Below are positions 1 through 11,993 of a DNA stretch of 64,000 bases, piece after piece (the first letter of the stretch is position 1; every line of letters begins with the position of its first letter). The DNA lies in contig JAYXKI010000003.1 in assembly GCA_037892935.1 (NCBI GenBank), forward strand, positions 1,798,001 to 1,862,000, in the 5' to 3' direction. The position numbers were made by a program, and so were the translations under genes. The stretch is from Phlebopus portentosus. Lineage: Eukaryota > Basidiomycota > Agaricomycetes > Boletales > Boletinellaceae. The notes under the pieces are model-generated. The model was not told the origin of the DNA and searched no databases. It was given only the letters and a program-made list of their open reading frames with translations.

Positions 1-3000
1 AAGCCATACACTCATATCTTCCTGCGTGGTCCATCGAGACAAATCGGACGAGCTCTTCAACACGGCAAATATAGGGAACAACAACTCTTGGCAGACGGTG
101 TCCCAGAAGTCCACAGGAAAGGAAGATCCGTAAGTTTTGAGTGTAGTAAACAACGAGTCAAGTGCCCTTGATGACGGCATCAGTGAAGATCTTAGATAAG
201 AGCGTAAGCACTCACAGTCGTCTGACTTCCAGGTCCTCAGCGTTCATTATAATATCGTAAAAGCTAAACAGAACGGGAAACCAATACTTGATCATTGCAT
301 CGTCTAGCGGTGAAGTCTGGCCACCCTCCGGGGAAGCCGAAGGGCTCAACGCGCAATCAGGACAAGCAAGCATGGACGGAATAACGTCTCGCAGCATCGC
401 GATAGCCAATAAGCTGATTTTCTGGAATTTACTGACTTTACAGAAATCGGTGATACAAACCGTAAGGTCTGCAAATGCACCATTTTGAACTATCGTCGCA
501 AAGTGCTCTTTGTTGAGCCGAGTGACAATCTCGAATGCCGTATTAACGACACGCTCTGAAGAATCCATTGAGATAGGAATAGCTGTCATACCAGATATCT
601 CTCACCTGTCAGGACCTTGGAGGCAGCGGAGAACACACTGAATAGTGTTCTCCAACCAGAGACGAAATTGTGTACTCGTGCTTGGATCATTTGCTGAAGA
701 CATTGAAGCACCTTCAAACGGAACCGTCAGAACCAGTGCCGCAATAAATATGGAAATGGCATGTACAGACCATATCTCGGATATCCGGGTTGGTATTGTG
801 GATCATCGTGTACTCAAATGGCTTCAGAAAGTCTTTTTGGAACTTGAAATGCGGTAACTCTTCCTTCTCAAGGAACCTCATGGCCAATTGCCGTAGGGCG
901 TCCAAAGCGAAAACTCCGACGTGAGGGTTGTGATGGCAGCACACCTAAAAAAATTTAAACTATAAACAAGCACAGCACGCAATCCGACCTGATATTTGAC
1001 GAACCTGGTTGAAATGCTCGCCAATGATTTCCCAGAGGTTTGACCATTCGAGACGAATTCGATTCATGTTATAATATGAGATCTCTACCAACTTTTGAAG
1101 GCTGAATAATCGCGGATGTTCTGAGAGACCAGACGACTGTATCTCTTCCCATGACACAGCACTAAGCGCCCTTACAAACTCGACAATAGCAGTCTAAACA
1201 GTGCGTAAAAAAGAGAGAATGCAAGTGGATAGAATGAACACTTACTCCGGACAAATAATGGCTAAAAGAGAAAACCATGTCGGCTGCAACAGTGATGTGC
1301 GTGGACCGGCTTTCGTTTGCTAACTCCTCCGCAGGCATCTTTCTCACTTTCCTAATGCTTTGTTCAGCATCACGCAGGGGTTCGGAGACTGTAAAGCACT
1401 CACCCTCTGCTACGAGTGGTGTCCGGAAGATCTATCCCACTGCTTATGAGTTGCATCCTCTCAAGCTGACTGACGCACGAGAGAACCTCATGCCACGACC
1501 CGCGGAGATGATTGCCTTCAGAAATTGCAATGTCCAATAACGCCTTTATTGCCTCCATATTCTTCGTCTTCATCTCGCCAAGATTATTAAGAAACGTGAA
1601 TTTGGCAAGTGTGGTCACGAACGCATTGCGCTGAAGTTCCAGATCGAAAAAGCAGGCAATCCGAATGGCGCATTTGAACCCTTCCAAACACAGATCAACA
1701 ACTTCCAAGTCGTTCGTATCTGTAAGAGGTCCCGAGACGCCTGCAAGAAACGGGATCCAGGCAACCTCGAACATGGGCCTTACGTGAATGAAATGTGAAG
1801 CACTGAAGAATTGATCAGCTCCTTTCAATCCTCGCCTTTGTGAGCGCATCAAGGTCTTGAACAACGCCTAATGGAGTATGCGGTAATAAGAAACAGTTTA
1901 ATACGTTACGATCACATCGCATCTCACCTCGGTCTTGTTGGCCATCCCAAGAGATTGCATAACATATGCTTCTTTTTGCAAGTCTCGACCAACGCTTGCA
2001 AGAGCACTAGCAATACCTGGTCCTTGGGACGGCAAAGTCAAGTACGCATCGATCTCGTCCTTCATGCGAATCTCGTTCGATGTGATGTCGTCATAGATAG
2101 CATTCAGAAGTTCATCCGGAAGATTACCCCCGTCATTGATACCTCGATTGTTCTTGATGAATTCTTCCTTTGTCATGCGTTTTTTTACTTGCGGATTGTG
2201 CGCATCCGTATTGAGCAAGATTGTCGAATAAGACAAGACATAAGCGGTATCTTCAACAACAATCAGTCCGATTGCATTCAAAATTATATGGCGTTCCTAC
2301 CGGCATTCGCAAATGGACTTTGGGAATTCCCAGCAATATATCTTTCAGCAAACTTCAGCATAAATCGGTCAATTTTTTGTGCCTCTCCCGGAAGCCGGAA
2401 AGCTTGAAGAAATTTACGGAGAGCATCCACGAAGGGTAGTCCGGTGAAATCCATTTCGTCTACGAACGCATGCATGATGGCGATATTCCCCTCATCACTT
2501 CATGCGAAGCTCTCAGTATTTGGACCGGTACAAGCAATGAGAACATACCCTTCCCCGAGATAATCTCCGATAAGCGTTTTATTCAGGCCGTCCGTTTGTA
2601 GTAAGAACTTGGCTATCTCTACCGGCTCTCGGGTCTTAATGAATCCGTGCTGCAAAAGGAATTCAATGCCTTTCTTTGGCTTGTAGTTGAACTGCTTGAT
2701 CCCGTCTTGGAGGATCGTCTTCCGCTGCTTCGCACTCTCAAATTTTCCGGGGTCATCCGTAATCTCGGGCGTAGCCACTCTTGATACGTCAGCGCCATCC
2801 GTGGGTGCAGGTAGTTTATCCAGTGACGAGTCCGACACCATGCCATCGGCATTGGACCCTCGTGTGGACGACGAAGAAACGGGAGCATCTTGAACTGCAT
2901 CAGAACCATTGAGAGTTTTACCGGTCGCAGTTCCCCAAGTCACGAGCGATCGGAGAACGGCGACAAGGGATTCTAGTCCCTGACGCTTTAATTGTTGTTC

Positions 3001-5619
3001 TGAAAGACCAAGATTCTGATTGTCCGCATTGCCTGGAACGGCCAGAGCCGCCGTGCTGAGGGCGGGAGGGACATGTGAAGAATGGTGTCTTGCCGTGGGA
3101 TTCAATGCCGGACTTGCTGGGTCATTCACCTTGGGAGCCGGCGCATTGGAATGAGACGACGATATTTTCGAAAGTACATTCATAAGACTTCATGTAAATG
3201 GTATATTAGCGTCCAGAGTTACTAAAACGCAAGTCGAACTTACTGTTCATATATGTTATCTGCTGCTTCTCTGTCGCAGTCGTAGTTGAGATAAATCTCG
3301 ACCAGAGCTTGGGGTTCCTGACACAGGCGTTGGAGCATACCGAGTATAACTGACTTCTGCTTCAGAGTAGAAGTTTTCATTTCCAGAATGGGGATAAAGA
3401 TCTCGTGGAAGAAGACCTCGATCTCTTTCTGTTTCGAGAAATAAAGCTATCAGAAGACTACTTCATTCAAAAGGGGCAACACTTGTACCTTGAGCTTCGT
3501 CCTCATCCCGGTTAGAACGCGCCAAAAGATTTCCACACTAATCTCGAAGACCTGGGGCACAGGACTCAGCGCATTTCGGCTCACACTCAGGCACAAATAC
3601 TGCTTCGTCGCGTTGATGAATGAACTTGCTTCATTTGAGGACGAAGAGTAGATTATGGAAGAAGGGTCGGTGAATACTTGCATGTGCGAATTTAAAATTG
3701 TGAGGACGAGATGAAGAGAAACAAGTTTGGATCGCATTGCGTGCGACTTCAGGTCCCGTTCGCTATTGACAGAATCGTGAGGATAAACAGGGTAATACTA
3801 GCAAACAGAAGATATCACCTCTCAGTATTAAGGTTCTTCATCGTAAGTTTGCAAAGTGCGCGGAAAACAAGGAACGCGTCCTTAAAGAAGAGATCGTTCG
3901 TGGAGATAGCGTGCGGATGATAGTCGGCTTCAGCCAATTGATCATCGATGTTATAGTTCTCAAATGCGTGCCTATGCTCAGGTTAGAAGAACGAAGAGAA
4001 GGATGCGTAGAAGATGGAACGCACAGCGTTGTCTTTCCCGTCGGTGGTGATCGGATATCAGCTTCTTGAATCACGGATTCATCTGCTACCGGTGTTTCTA
4101 CCGAATTTCCATCCACGACTCTTGGGGAATAAGCTTGCTCTTCTGGACCATTCGGAGGCGTTAACGGGGGCAATGGATGAAAATCCGGAGTTGACGGCGT
4201 CAACGATGGCCTTTTCGGGGATGGTCGACTATGAATGTTCATGATTTCAGCCTTGGGCGACTGCAGGATACTTCCATCTACAGATCCATTCCGAGAACCG
4301 TTCAAATTGCATCTGGAAAATACGTGGTGTACCATCTGAGTGAGACCACCTTGCGCTACAGTCTGATTGACTGGATCGGGACTGAGCAGAAAGATGTTGT
4401 AAACAGTCCGGACAGCCTTGAGTAACGAAGATTGATGAACAAGAAGAGTTGGCGAGAGGACAAGGGAAAGCAAAGCCTTCATAATCTGCAATGAGACAGT
4501 ATCTGGCGTAGTTTCGGAATGGCACGCAGTGATTGTATGTGTTACAATATCAACAAGCGTCGGGGCACGCAGGTTCGTCTGTGATTCGTTCGGAAATCGC
4601 TGTGCGGAAAGTGCTGGAGACGCTGGCGGAGAAGCCAACTGCTGACTATCAACCGGTGCGTCGGCCTCCAAGAAGAAAGAGTAAGAAATGAGTTTGGAAA
4701 TGCAGTCTAAGCTTGCGATCTGCAACTTTTCATTCCCTGTCTCGCACGCCAGGCGTAATGGCTCGAAGATCTCGCGTGGTTTGTCGCCTCCTTGACTCAC
4801 CTTGATCATGCGGAGAGCTTTGTCGACAGCTTCCTTTAACGGAGCCGAACGTTTTGCTTCTCGTGATGCAGCGATTGTTTCCAGTGCAGTAGAAATGAGC
4901 ACAACAGAGACGGTATTCCCCTGCGACATGGTTAAGCTGCGATTGTGGCCAATAGAGGATGTGGGACTGTGTACTGATTCTGAAGTACTCTTTCTTCCAA
5001 AGAGGCGAGCTGTAAGTGGTGTACTTGGCCGCTGAGAGTGCGACTGCTCAATGCCGTTCCTCTGGCTTTCACGTGGCCGCACAGCTGGAGGCGACTTGCG
5101 AATCGGAGTAGGAGGAGCGTCCAGGACCACCTCTTGAAGGGGCGCATTGGCATCAGCTTCTTGAGCTGGTTCGACAAGCTCTTCTTCCACCTTGGCAGGC
5201 GGCGTCGGCGGCTCTATCGCAGATATAGTCTGCACATGTTCCTGACTCTCCGAGGAATCGGTAGCGGTAGAGGTTGCGATAGTATCTTCCTCCAAACGTG
5301 AAACCCGCGTTCCTCCACCATCATCTGCATGACTATCTTCGCACTGCGGCTCATACTCCGAAACAGACGTCTTCGATGACGGATCCTTCTCATTTAGTTC
5401 TTCGGACACTCGAGGGATGGTTTCAACAGAGACATGATCCTCAACGGTTGATATATTATTCGGCAAATCGGATGTTAGCTTTGCAGACTTGTCTTCCACG
5501 CGTTCCTCGTGTTCGTGTCCCTGCTCCAGCGTGTCCGATGTTGCGTCTTCCTCTGGGCGTTCTCGTGAGTCCAAAGAGGCAGACTGGGTCCCGGTTTCTT
5601 CACTGCCGTTGTCCTGCAT
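1..5619 (-). CDS. SEC7: Sec7-domain ARF guanine-nucleotide exchange factor (BIG/Sec7 type), C-terminus beyond the left edge
   Basis: Large GEF that loads GTP onto ARF GTPases at the trans-Golgi to drive vesicle formation. The first ATG is at 5619; the open frame continues upstream only through a GTG, so an upstream exon cannot be excluded. The N-terminus (about 230 residues) is acidic, Ser/Pro-rich and probably disordered. It is followed by a helical DCB/HUS region (about 4.95-3.45 kb). The Sec7 domain lies at about 2.75-1.95 kb: [13 protein letters not shown], then [19 protein letters not shown] with the catalytic glutamate finger, then [13 protein letters not shown]. Further helical HDS-like exons run to the window edge. 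Many short introns interrupt the 3' half. It is divergent from TRAPPC2L, another Golgi-traffic gene, with a MITE between them. Family assignment is firm; exact exon structure was not resolved. Confidence 0.93.
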
Positions 5620-6794
5620 CGCTGCCGTTGAGTGAATAACACTGTCGGCTCTGGTCGTCGTGGACACTGACGATCACCACAAATATTGGTTTCTCGTATT
5701 GCAGTTCAAATATGGCTTCCATTTCGCACGAATGTGATCTTTGGTAAATCCGCTGACTCATGTCACTCATCAAATCCGTTGCCTTATTTTTCATTTTTAA
5801 AAAAAGAAAGAACCATTAAATTGCACATAGCTATATATAGAGCGTGAGGAATCAGCGGTCCTCCTAGTCCGGATGGGCGAGATGGGTGAGATTACGCGAT
5901 GAGCGATCGATAGACACTACGTGCAAAGGTACTGTACTAGTGTAGGAGAGCAAACCTCCACGACCAGTTGACAACAGGGTTAACCACAAGTAGTTAACTT
6001 CGAGGCGAGTTGACAACAGTTAGCAACAAGTTGCAAACAGCTGTGAACGTCATACTATATTTGGTAATTTGTAATCAAATGAATGACTAATTTCCAGTCC
6101 CTTTGTATGCTAGGCAAGTAAGTCGCCTCATAAGCTCCTGAAGTTCTTCTTCAAGTTCCTCAGGCGGTAAAATGCAAACAGACATGTGTGGGGCAACATA
6201 GCTAGGTACAAAAATTTTCTTTATTGTATGCACTTACTAATAATAACATTACAAATCGGACAGTTTCCACTTTGCCACACCCCCTCTTCTGACCTCCAAG
6301 TTGACAACTGTGTTTACAACTTGAGTTGTCAACTCAAGTTGTCAACTGGTAGCAATCATTTGAGTTTCCTCTCCTACACTATACTGTACATAGTAGGTCC
6401 GTAGAAATTCTAAAGTTTGTGAACGGTCTGGGCAGACATCCCATCGGACCCTCCCCTTCTTCATCGGAGATATAAAAAAAATGGGGTTGAATCATGAATC
6501 GTTGTTTTACTCGACGAAGCTCCTTTCTCCCGTCGCTGACACAAAATACCACCACATGCATATGGCGAATCATTTACAGCATGAACTGAATATAGCCTTC
6601 AATAATTATGAGAGCGAACCATCCAATTTTACTGCTTGACCTTCCGAATAAGCTCACATTATTCCGTCCAGATGCCTTAAGTCTTGCAGCAAATAAAAAT
6701 AGTCTGGGAATAATATATGAGAGGTCACGCAAAAGCTTACTCCCACGGTCTTCTAGGTATGGAAAATGAAGATGGTAAGTTCAACCTTGCCATC
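5620..6794. promoter_or_regulatory. Shared divergent promoter region of SEC7 and TRAPPC2L, interrupted by the MITE
   Basis: About 1.2 kb separates the two divergent start codons. Without the MITE and one target-duplication copy, about 720 bp would remain. The sequence from 6390 to 6794 is AT-rich and holds no gene I can support. I saw no clear TATA box for either gene. Confidence 0.5.
5930..6389. mobile_element. Non-autonomous hAT-like MITE with 8-bp target-site duplication
   Basis: The element spans 5938-6381 (444 bp). Both ends start with the perfect 13-bp terminal inverted repeat TAGTGTAGGAGAG, and similarity extends inward to ACCAGTTGACAAC on both sides. It is flanked exactly by the 8-bp direct repeat TACTGTAC (5930-5937 and 6382-6389). 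An 8-bp duplication and a TAGNG terminus are hallmarks of hAT transposons. The inside holds no credible ORF but has clustered GTTGACAAC/GTTGTCAAC motifs in both orientations near each end, including a self-complementary stretch around 6318-6348. These resemble subterminal transposase-binding repeats. The intact duplication suggests a fairly recent insertion. Assignment to hAT is inferred from structure only. Confidence 0.88.
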
Positions 6795-7402
6795 ATGGCG
6801 CCCCAACTGCAATTGCAAGCCGTCGCTTTCATTTCACCTCAAAACCATCCAATCTTGATTCGTTCGTTCTTCCGTCGGCAGCAGGACGACCTGAAATACC
6901 ATTACATAGCGCACATCAGTTTGGATGTCTTCGAAGAACGAAGTGAGTCGCACTGGCGTGGAAGCCCCTGTTCATATCTAAATCGGATTTCCCAAGCTAG
7001 CCCGAACAGCAAGTCAAACGAGTGCTATTTAGGACTACTCTACACTATGGAGGATGTTGCAGTTTACGGATACATTACGCCACTCAAAGTGAAGATTGTC
7101 CTTTCGCTAGGTCTCACCGATTCTGTTGTACGCGACGCGGACATTACTATGGTGTGTATTGGTTTTGCCTGACGAATAAATCTTACTCGCGTTTCTCTTA
7201 GATCTTTCGCGCTATGCATATGGCTTACTTTCAGTCTCTCGCAAATCCATTTTTACGCCTGAACACGCCGTTTGATATCACCGTTGATCACACCGAACTT
7301 CTTGTTCAGGGAGGGAAGCGTTGGAAAGGTTTTAGAAGGCGAGTCGATGATGTGGGCCGTGCCGTCGGCGCGAATGTGCCTTTCGATGACGATAGTATCT
7401 GA
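6795..7402 (+). CDS. TRAPPC2L: TRAPP complex subunit TRAPPC2L/Tca17 (sedlin-like longin fold)
   Basis: Small subunit of the TRAPP tethering complexes, which activate Rab GTPases (Ypt1/Ypt31 class) in Golgi traffic. Three exons, 6795-6942, 6997-7151 and 7202-7402, close in frame to 167 aa. Introns are 54 and 50 nt with GTGAGT and GTGTGT donors. The longin-type core is visible: AVAFISPQNHPILIRSF, then YHYIAHISLDVFEER, then CYLGLLYTMEDVAVYGYIT, then FRAMHMAYFQSLANPF. The C-terminal extension after about residue 140 is longer than I expect for the family. The start was chosen because the longin domain begins five residues after this ATG. It is divergent from SEC7 and convergent with DHS, 261 bp from the DHS stop codon. 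Confidence 0.92.
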
Positions 7403-7663
7403 GCATCTCTACGACGCAAAATAGAGTACTGTCTCTCGTAACGATCGGTTCTTCCGAGGCACAAAGCTGAGCTCCGGCAAGTCTACAACTTTGTTCGCTT
7501 TAGTCGACTTTCCTTCCGTAGGGGAATGAACCGAGATAGAACGGCTTTTCTATTGACCCATTACTCTGAAGAGAACCGGTATTGGGACAGATACGGGGCC
7601 TACATCTATTACAAACGTTTCGGCTATTCATAACATACAATTTGTATTGTCGCATTCCTCGGA

Positions 7664-9030
7664 TCATGATACCACTTTTTCATCTTTTGCAAAGGTCGCT
7701 GCGACAAGCAAGGGAAATACAAGCGTTGCGTCTGCAAAAACCTGCGTGATGATCTTAGTTGACATACTGCCCTGAAGCGATGTAAATCAGCGCCCAACCT
7801 TCACAGATTCTGCCCCTGCACGGATCTTTCCCCAGGAGACCGCTTCGTCCGGCCTTGCGCCAGAGTCTGAGCCGTCAAATTCTTGGCCAGTGTTCTGTGA
7901 ACAAAGTATGAGATTAGACAGTGCACATAGACGGTGATTTATCACTTAACGATATACACGGAATAGTCGGCTCCATTGCGCTGAAAATTTGAGAAGCTCC
8001 TTTCGTTACGCATCCTCGTGAGGATTGGAAGCCGAACTTACAATGAGCATGGCATTGGCAATCTGGTGTTTGCAGACTCCGCCGCCAAGAATAATCATCC
8101 CTGCCTTCTTTGCTGTTCGTGAGAGTTCATTCAGGTTTCTTATATCCTTAACGATATCGATAACGAGACCTGGAGAGCGAAACGAATGGAAGTACAGCAT
8201 ATCCCCCAGCGAACCATCCGTCAACGCGGGGCAGAAAACGGGAATATCATTCTAGCGAATCCGTGTTCAGCGTAGGTAGCGATACACGTACGGTAGAACG
8301 GCGTACTTTATACGCCCAGTAGTATACCGATTCTTCATTATTAATTTCTTTGCCAAGACGACGGATGATAGAACTCGGGGTCCACACTTCACCGGTCGCC
8401 TTTTGCTCTGCTAGCAAGGTATCAAGAATAGGCATCAGCCAATCCTCGAACTTGCAATAGTTATCATTTGGCACGATAAGATTTCCAATCCGGTTCATGC
8501 CCCGTCTACGGAGGTCTGCTCCGTCAAGGTTCCAATCGGCAAGGTAAGTCTTGCCAAGGCATTTGATGAAGTCCTCCTCGATCCCGCCCGCAGTTGTCAC
8601 AATCGCAGACACGTGTCGATGCTTCACCAAATAAAGGATGATTTCACGAAGCCCGGAAGAAATAAGATTCGAAGTATACCCGAGAAAGACACGACATCGA
8701 GTCTGCTTGCGGACCTCCGGATCCCGATACTCATCCGTCTCGTCCTCTGTGAGGAGTTCATCGGAGAGTCGCCACATACGCTGCATTTATTCAGCCGAGC
8801 AGTGGTTCAATAGTAAACGAGCCTTGACGAACCATTTTGTTGACTATCTGAATCGCTCGTCCTAAGCTTGTTGCCTGGAATCCGATGCGTCCATAACTTG
8901 AAAGAAGATCCTGTAAATTTTGAGCCCCTTCGAAATTCGGACCTTGTACAGAGATTGCAGTTTCGGGAACTGGTTCCGAATGCTGAAGTACAGCTGCTGA
9001 AGCTCCTGTCGGTACAGTTTTTGAGCTCAT
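7664..9030 (-). CDS. DYS1: Deoxyhypusine synthase
   Basis: NAD-dependent enzyme that transfers the aminobutyl group of spermidine to one lysine of eIF5A, the first step of hypusine formation. Six exons (8833-9030, 8307-8780, 8042-8251, 7951-7980, 7799-7894, 7664-7741), all phase 0, sum to 361 aa, close to the human length. Visible landmarks are [68 protein letters not shown], and [20 protein letters not shown] with the active-site lysine. The C-terminus [18 protein letters not shown] lies in a separate last exon; reading through its 57-nt intron would end the protein early at 7787. Exon 4 is only 30 nt. The first intron uses a weaker GTTCGT donor. A CACGTG site lies about 75 bp upstream of the start codon. 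Confidence 0.96.
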
Positions 9031-9103
9031 GTCTCTGAGAACCTACTAAGCTGATCTAAAGACGCACAAAATCAAGTTTTTTTTGAAGATTTGAAATGAT
9101 CGA

Positions 9104-9111
9104 TCACGTGA
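9104..9111. promoter_or_regulatory. Palindromic TCACGTGA (E-box/Cbf1-type site)
   Basis: A perfect 8-bp palindrome with a CACGTG core about 75 bp upstream of the deoxyhypusine synthase start. It is the consensus of bHLH factors such as Cbf1. The regulatory role is inferred from position only. Confidence 0.4.
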
Positions 9112-10097
9112 CTGACCACATGGTAGTCTTCTTGATCGATCCGATCCTTGAACAAACAAGAATATTCAGCACATCAGCTAGCTTTTGCTAGGCGTGTTAT
9201 CCTTCCGCGAACTGCCTCTATTGAATTTCACGATCCTATCTCGCGTAGCTTTGCTACTCGCCCGTGGAAAGGCATTTGCTTCCTCACAGAAATGACAAAC
9301 TTGCCCCTGTGGCAGGTCAATTGTAATAGCCTCGTGTAAGCTCGCTTGTTTAGAGTTTCTTATGGAAAGGGGAAGCCCTGTAGATTGTACTAGATTGTAC
9401 TAGATTGTATCCGACTGTGTTGCTTCCGCACTCATGGTTTCTGATAAAAATCAAGGTGCGATGATGGCTCCTCTTCCGTGTTCTCAGTCTTCACGATGAC
9501 TCAGATGCAGAAATCCATTGCTTTCCGATCACGCATCATTACATTCTGTACTATAGCTATACCCCTTTGATGATAAAAAACGACAAGTCTGCCTGCGTGC
9601 GCTTTACGCATTCCGTTTTCATTCTCCGCGTAGGTTCATTCACGGCACGGAATAATGAAGGATCGACGCTGTATTCTCCGTTCTTGCTTTTAACTACACC
9701 ATAGCACCGTCGCCTTTGCGCGCGGCGAGCTCGATAGTACTCTTTTAGGTGCGTGTTGTCTACGTTAGACCAGTCGTTTCCATACCAACCGCCTTTCCCG
9801 GTATCAAATGTTTTACTGGTGTCATCCTTATTGTCCTGCGTATCGTGTTTATTGTCTACATTTCTTTCGGCGCCTTGAATGCTTCGGAGGGAAGGTAAGG
9901 ATTAGGCGTAAGTGTAGGCTCAAATAGCAAAGAAGGGGGGTCAGGGCATGCGCCCGACCTGATATTCAAGATAGAACACAACAACTCGCGCCCCTCCATC
10001 CAAGCGAGTATGAACAATTGAAGACAGGCCGTCGATGAACCTATAAGACTGGCTGCTATTTCTCTACTTTCCTAGTTGTCATACCATCCGTCCAGAC
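9112..10097. other. Intergenic region upstream of arrestin-like gene 1
   Basis: Contains the tandem repeat at 9381-9410. On the minus strand, 9557-9901 is an uninterrupted frame of 114 codons without an ATG near its start, hydrophilic and Asp/Lys/Arg-rich. I cannot assign it. A TATAAG hexamer at 10042-10047, about 55 bp before the arrestin ATG, may be its TATA element. Confidence 0.4.
9381..9410. repeat. Three tandem 10-bp units, TAGATTGTA(C/T)
   Basis: Three back-to-back copies of TAGATTGTAC, the last with a C to T change. They lie in the gap between DHS and arrestin-like gene 1. No function suggested. Confidence 0.85.
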
Positions 10098-11993
10098 ATG
10101 CTCCACCTACACGATTTCCCCGTTCCGATCCACGAGTCGTTGGGCAATAATAATAGGGTCTTGCCTAATCTTCGAGATGAACTGCCCTCCTATGGCGTCG
10201 CTGGACCTTCTAATTTGCGTAGGCATATTTCTCGCGAACGTCAGCTACATGAATTCTCCTTGGAAGACTCAGACAGACGTATGTGGGCCGCTGTGCAACT
10301 TTACAGCTGGGCGCCGTCTGCCAAGAGTCTACCTGTTTTCCTTGAGGAGCAGGACGTTTCTGGTCACGTTGTCCTGGATCTACGGCAGCCCGAAAGTATC
10401 AAGAGAGTAGAAGTATCGGTGAGCATAATATATGACCTCAAGTCTACCGCTGGTAGTGCTTATGATGATTCTGTGCAATTCAACTCGCCAGATCATGGGA
10501 TTTGTGCGCGCCCTCCATAGAGAAACAAACTTTTTTCGTGTCTCAGAGACTCTGTGGGATAGCTCGTCCGGGGATCCCAGATCTCCGAATCAGCACAATG
10601 GCATGAAATTTAAGGGAAAGCTGGAAGGATCGTACTCATGGCCATTTTCGATCGTACTTCCTCGTGAGATAACCCCCGGCGCGAAGCTGCTTAGGGAACT
10701 CAGGCTTAATCGCTCTGAACTCCTTCCTCCAAGTTTAGATAACTTGGGCTTGAACTCGGTGATTAATTATCGCCTCATCGTCAGTATCAAAAAACGTGGC
10801 CTTCTCAAACCGGATAGCATGTGAGTACCTTCGTTTGACAGTCGAAATCGAACAAATTTAATTCGTTACAGAATCTCTACTCGTATAGGATATACACCAA
10901 TAACTCGGCCTGGTCCTTTCTCTAGTGCTCGTCGTCGAGCATATATGGAAAAGACATTTATTCCTGGCCCATCAATCGACCCAAGAGGTTGGCGAGTATT
11001 AAGGGATACCAGAGTGGACGGAACGCTATTCAAGCAAAGGGAAATATCTGCCACATATACAGTGAGACTTATTTGTTTATTGAGATGCCAGACTCCGCCA
11101 TTAATAGGATGTCATGAAGCTTGCGCTAGCTACACCTGTATGTGCATGTGCCTTCTTTTCTAGGCTGTTTCTAACCTTCGTGCTATTTCAAACCGGATTC
11201 CGTAAAGCTCGCATATACTCGTGGAACTGTGATTCCTTGCCATCTTACCATCAGATCGTCCGATAAACAAGCGCTTGACCTCCTATCAACTCCCTCGGCA
11301 CCGCGAATAACGTTTCGCCGCAAGCTCATCACACGGATGGTACTAACGCCGGCAGAGCGGGCTGATCTCGCGACTTTCCCTGATGATCAGCCACTTTCAA
11401 GGGCGATTTGGGCGCCTATTGAACGTAGCGCGAATGAAGTTACTCTCACCGGGGAGTTGAGTGTCCCAGTATCTTGCGTACCGACTTTCAACTTTGGGGA
11501 GTTCAGATTGGAGGTACGTATTTGGCTTTAACATGTAGAAGAATACCAGGCTCATTTCAACACCGTTTACTTAACGTCCCCGCAGTATTTTGTTGACATT
11601 TGCCCGCCTGACCCAGCCGGCTTCCAGCCTTCAACCGGGGACATTCTCAGTAGCACGTACGTGCAAATCGTCTCCGCGTACGCGGAAAGTGGCCCGCGAC
11701 CTCGCGCGTACATTACGCCCGCACACGATGCCTCACAACGAGTGGCTGAGGCGGATACGCGAGGCCATCACCTAGCGGCATTGGCTCTTGAGGGATCATC
11801 GTCACCGGCCCTTGAGGCTGTAAGGTCTGGCTCTGCCACCCAACCGGAAGCAAGCTCATCGATAGGGCCCGTCTCTTACCATCAAATGGGAATGTTTGAA
11901 CAATCGCAGATGGCACAGAACGTCATTAGTTCGGAATCCTCAAGTTCACCGGCCGGTTCAAGGAGACTCAATAGGCGGTTTAGTGCTATTTGA
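10098..11993 (+). CDS. Arrestin-like protein 1 (alpha-arrestin fold)
   Basis: Alpha-arrestin-like proteins are cytosolic adaptors; the fungal members that have been studied link membrane transporters to ubiquitin ligases. The N-terminal arrestin sandwich is read from VQLYSWAPSAKSLPVFLEEQDVSGHVVLDL, through SETLWDSSSGDPRS and LEGSYSWPFSIVLP, to INYRLIVSIKKRGLL. The C-terminal half includes TYT...YTRGTVIPCHLTIRSSD and ends in a Ser-rich tail. Several short introns interrupt it (for example near 10420-10540, 10821-10870, 11061-11210 and 11514-11585). It resembles genes at 30604-32232 and 52875-54486. I saw no clear PPxY motif, so coupling to a Nedd4-type ligase is unproven. The fold assignment comes from pattern recognition; the target is unknown. 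Confidence 0.75.

Noticed and set aside
7787..7789. Stop codon after SVKVGR as the end of deoxyhypusine synthase
   Set aside because: It lies inside a 57-nt intron. Splicing restores the conserved family C-terminus and a normal length.
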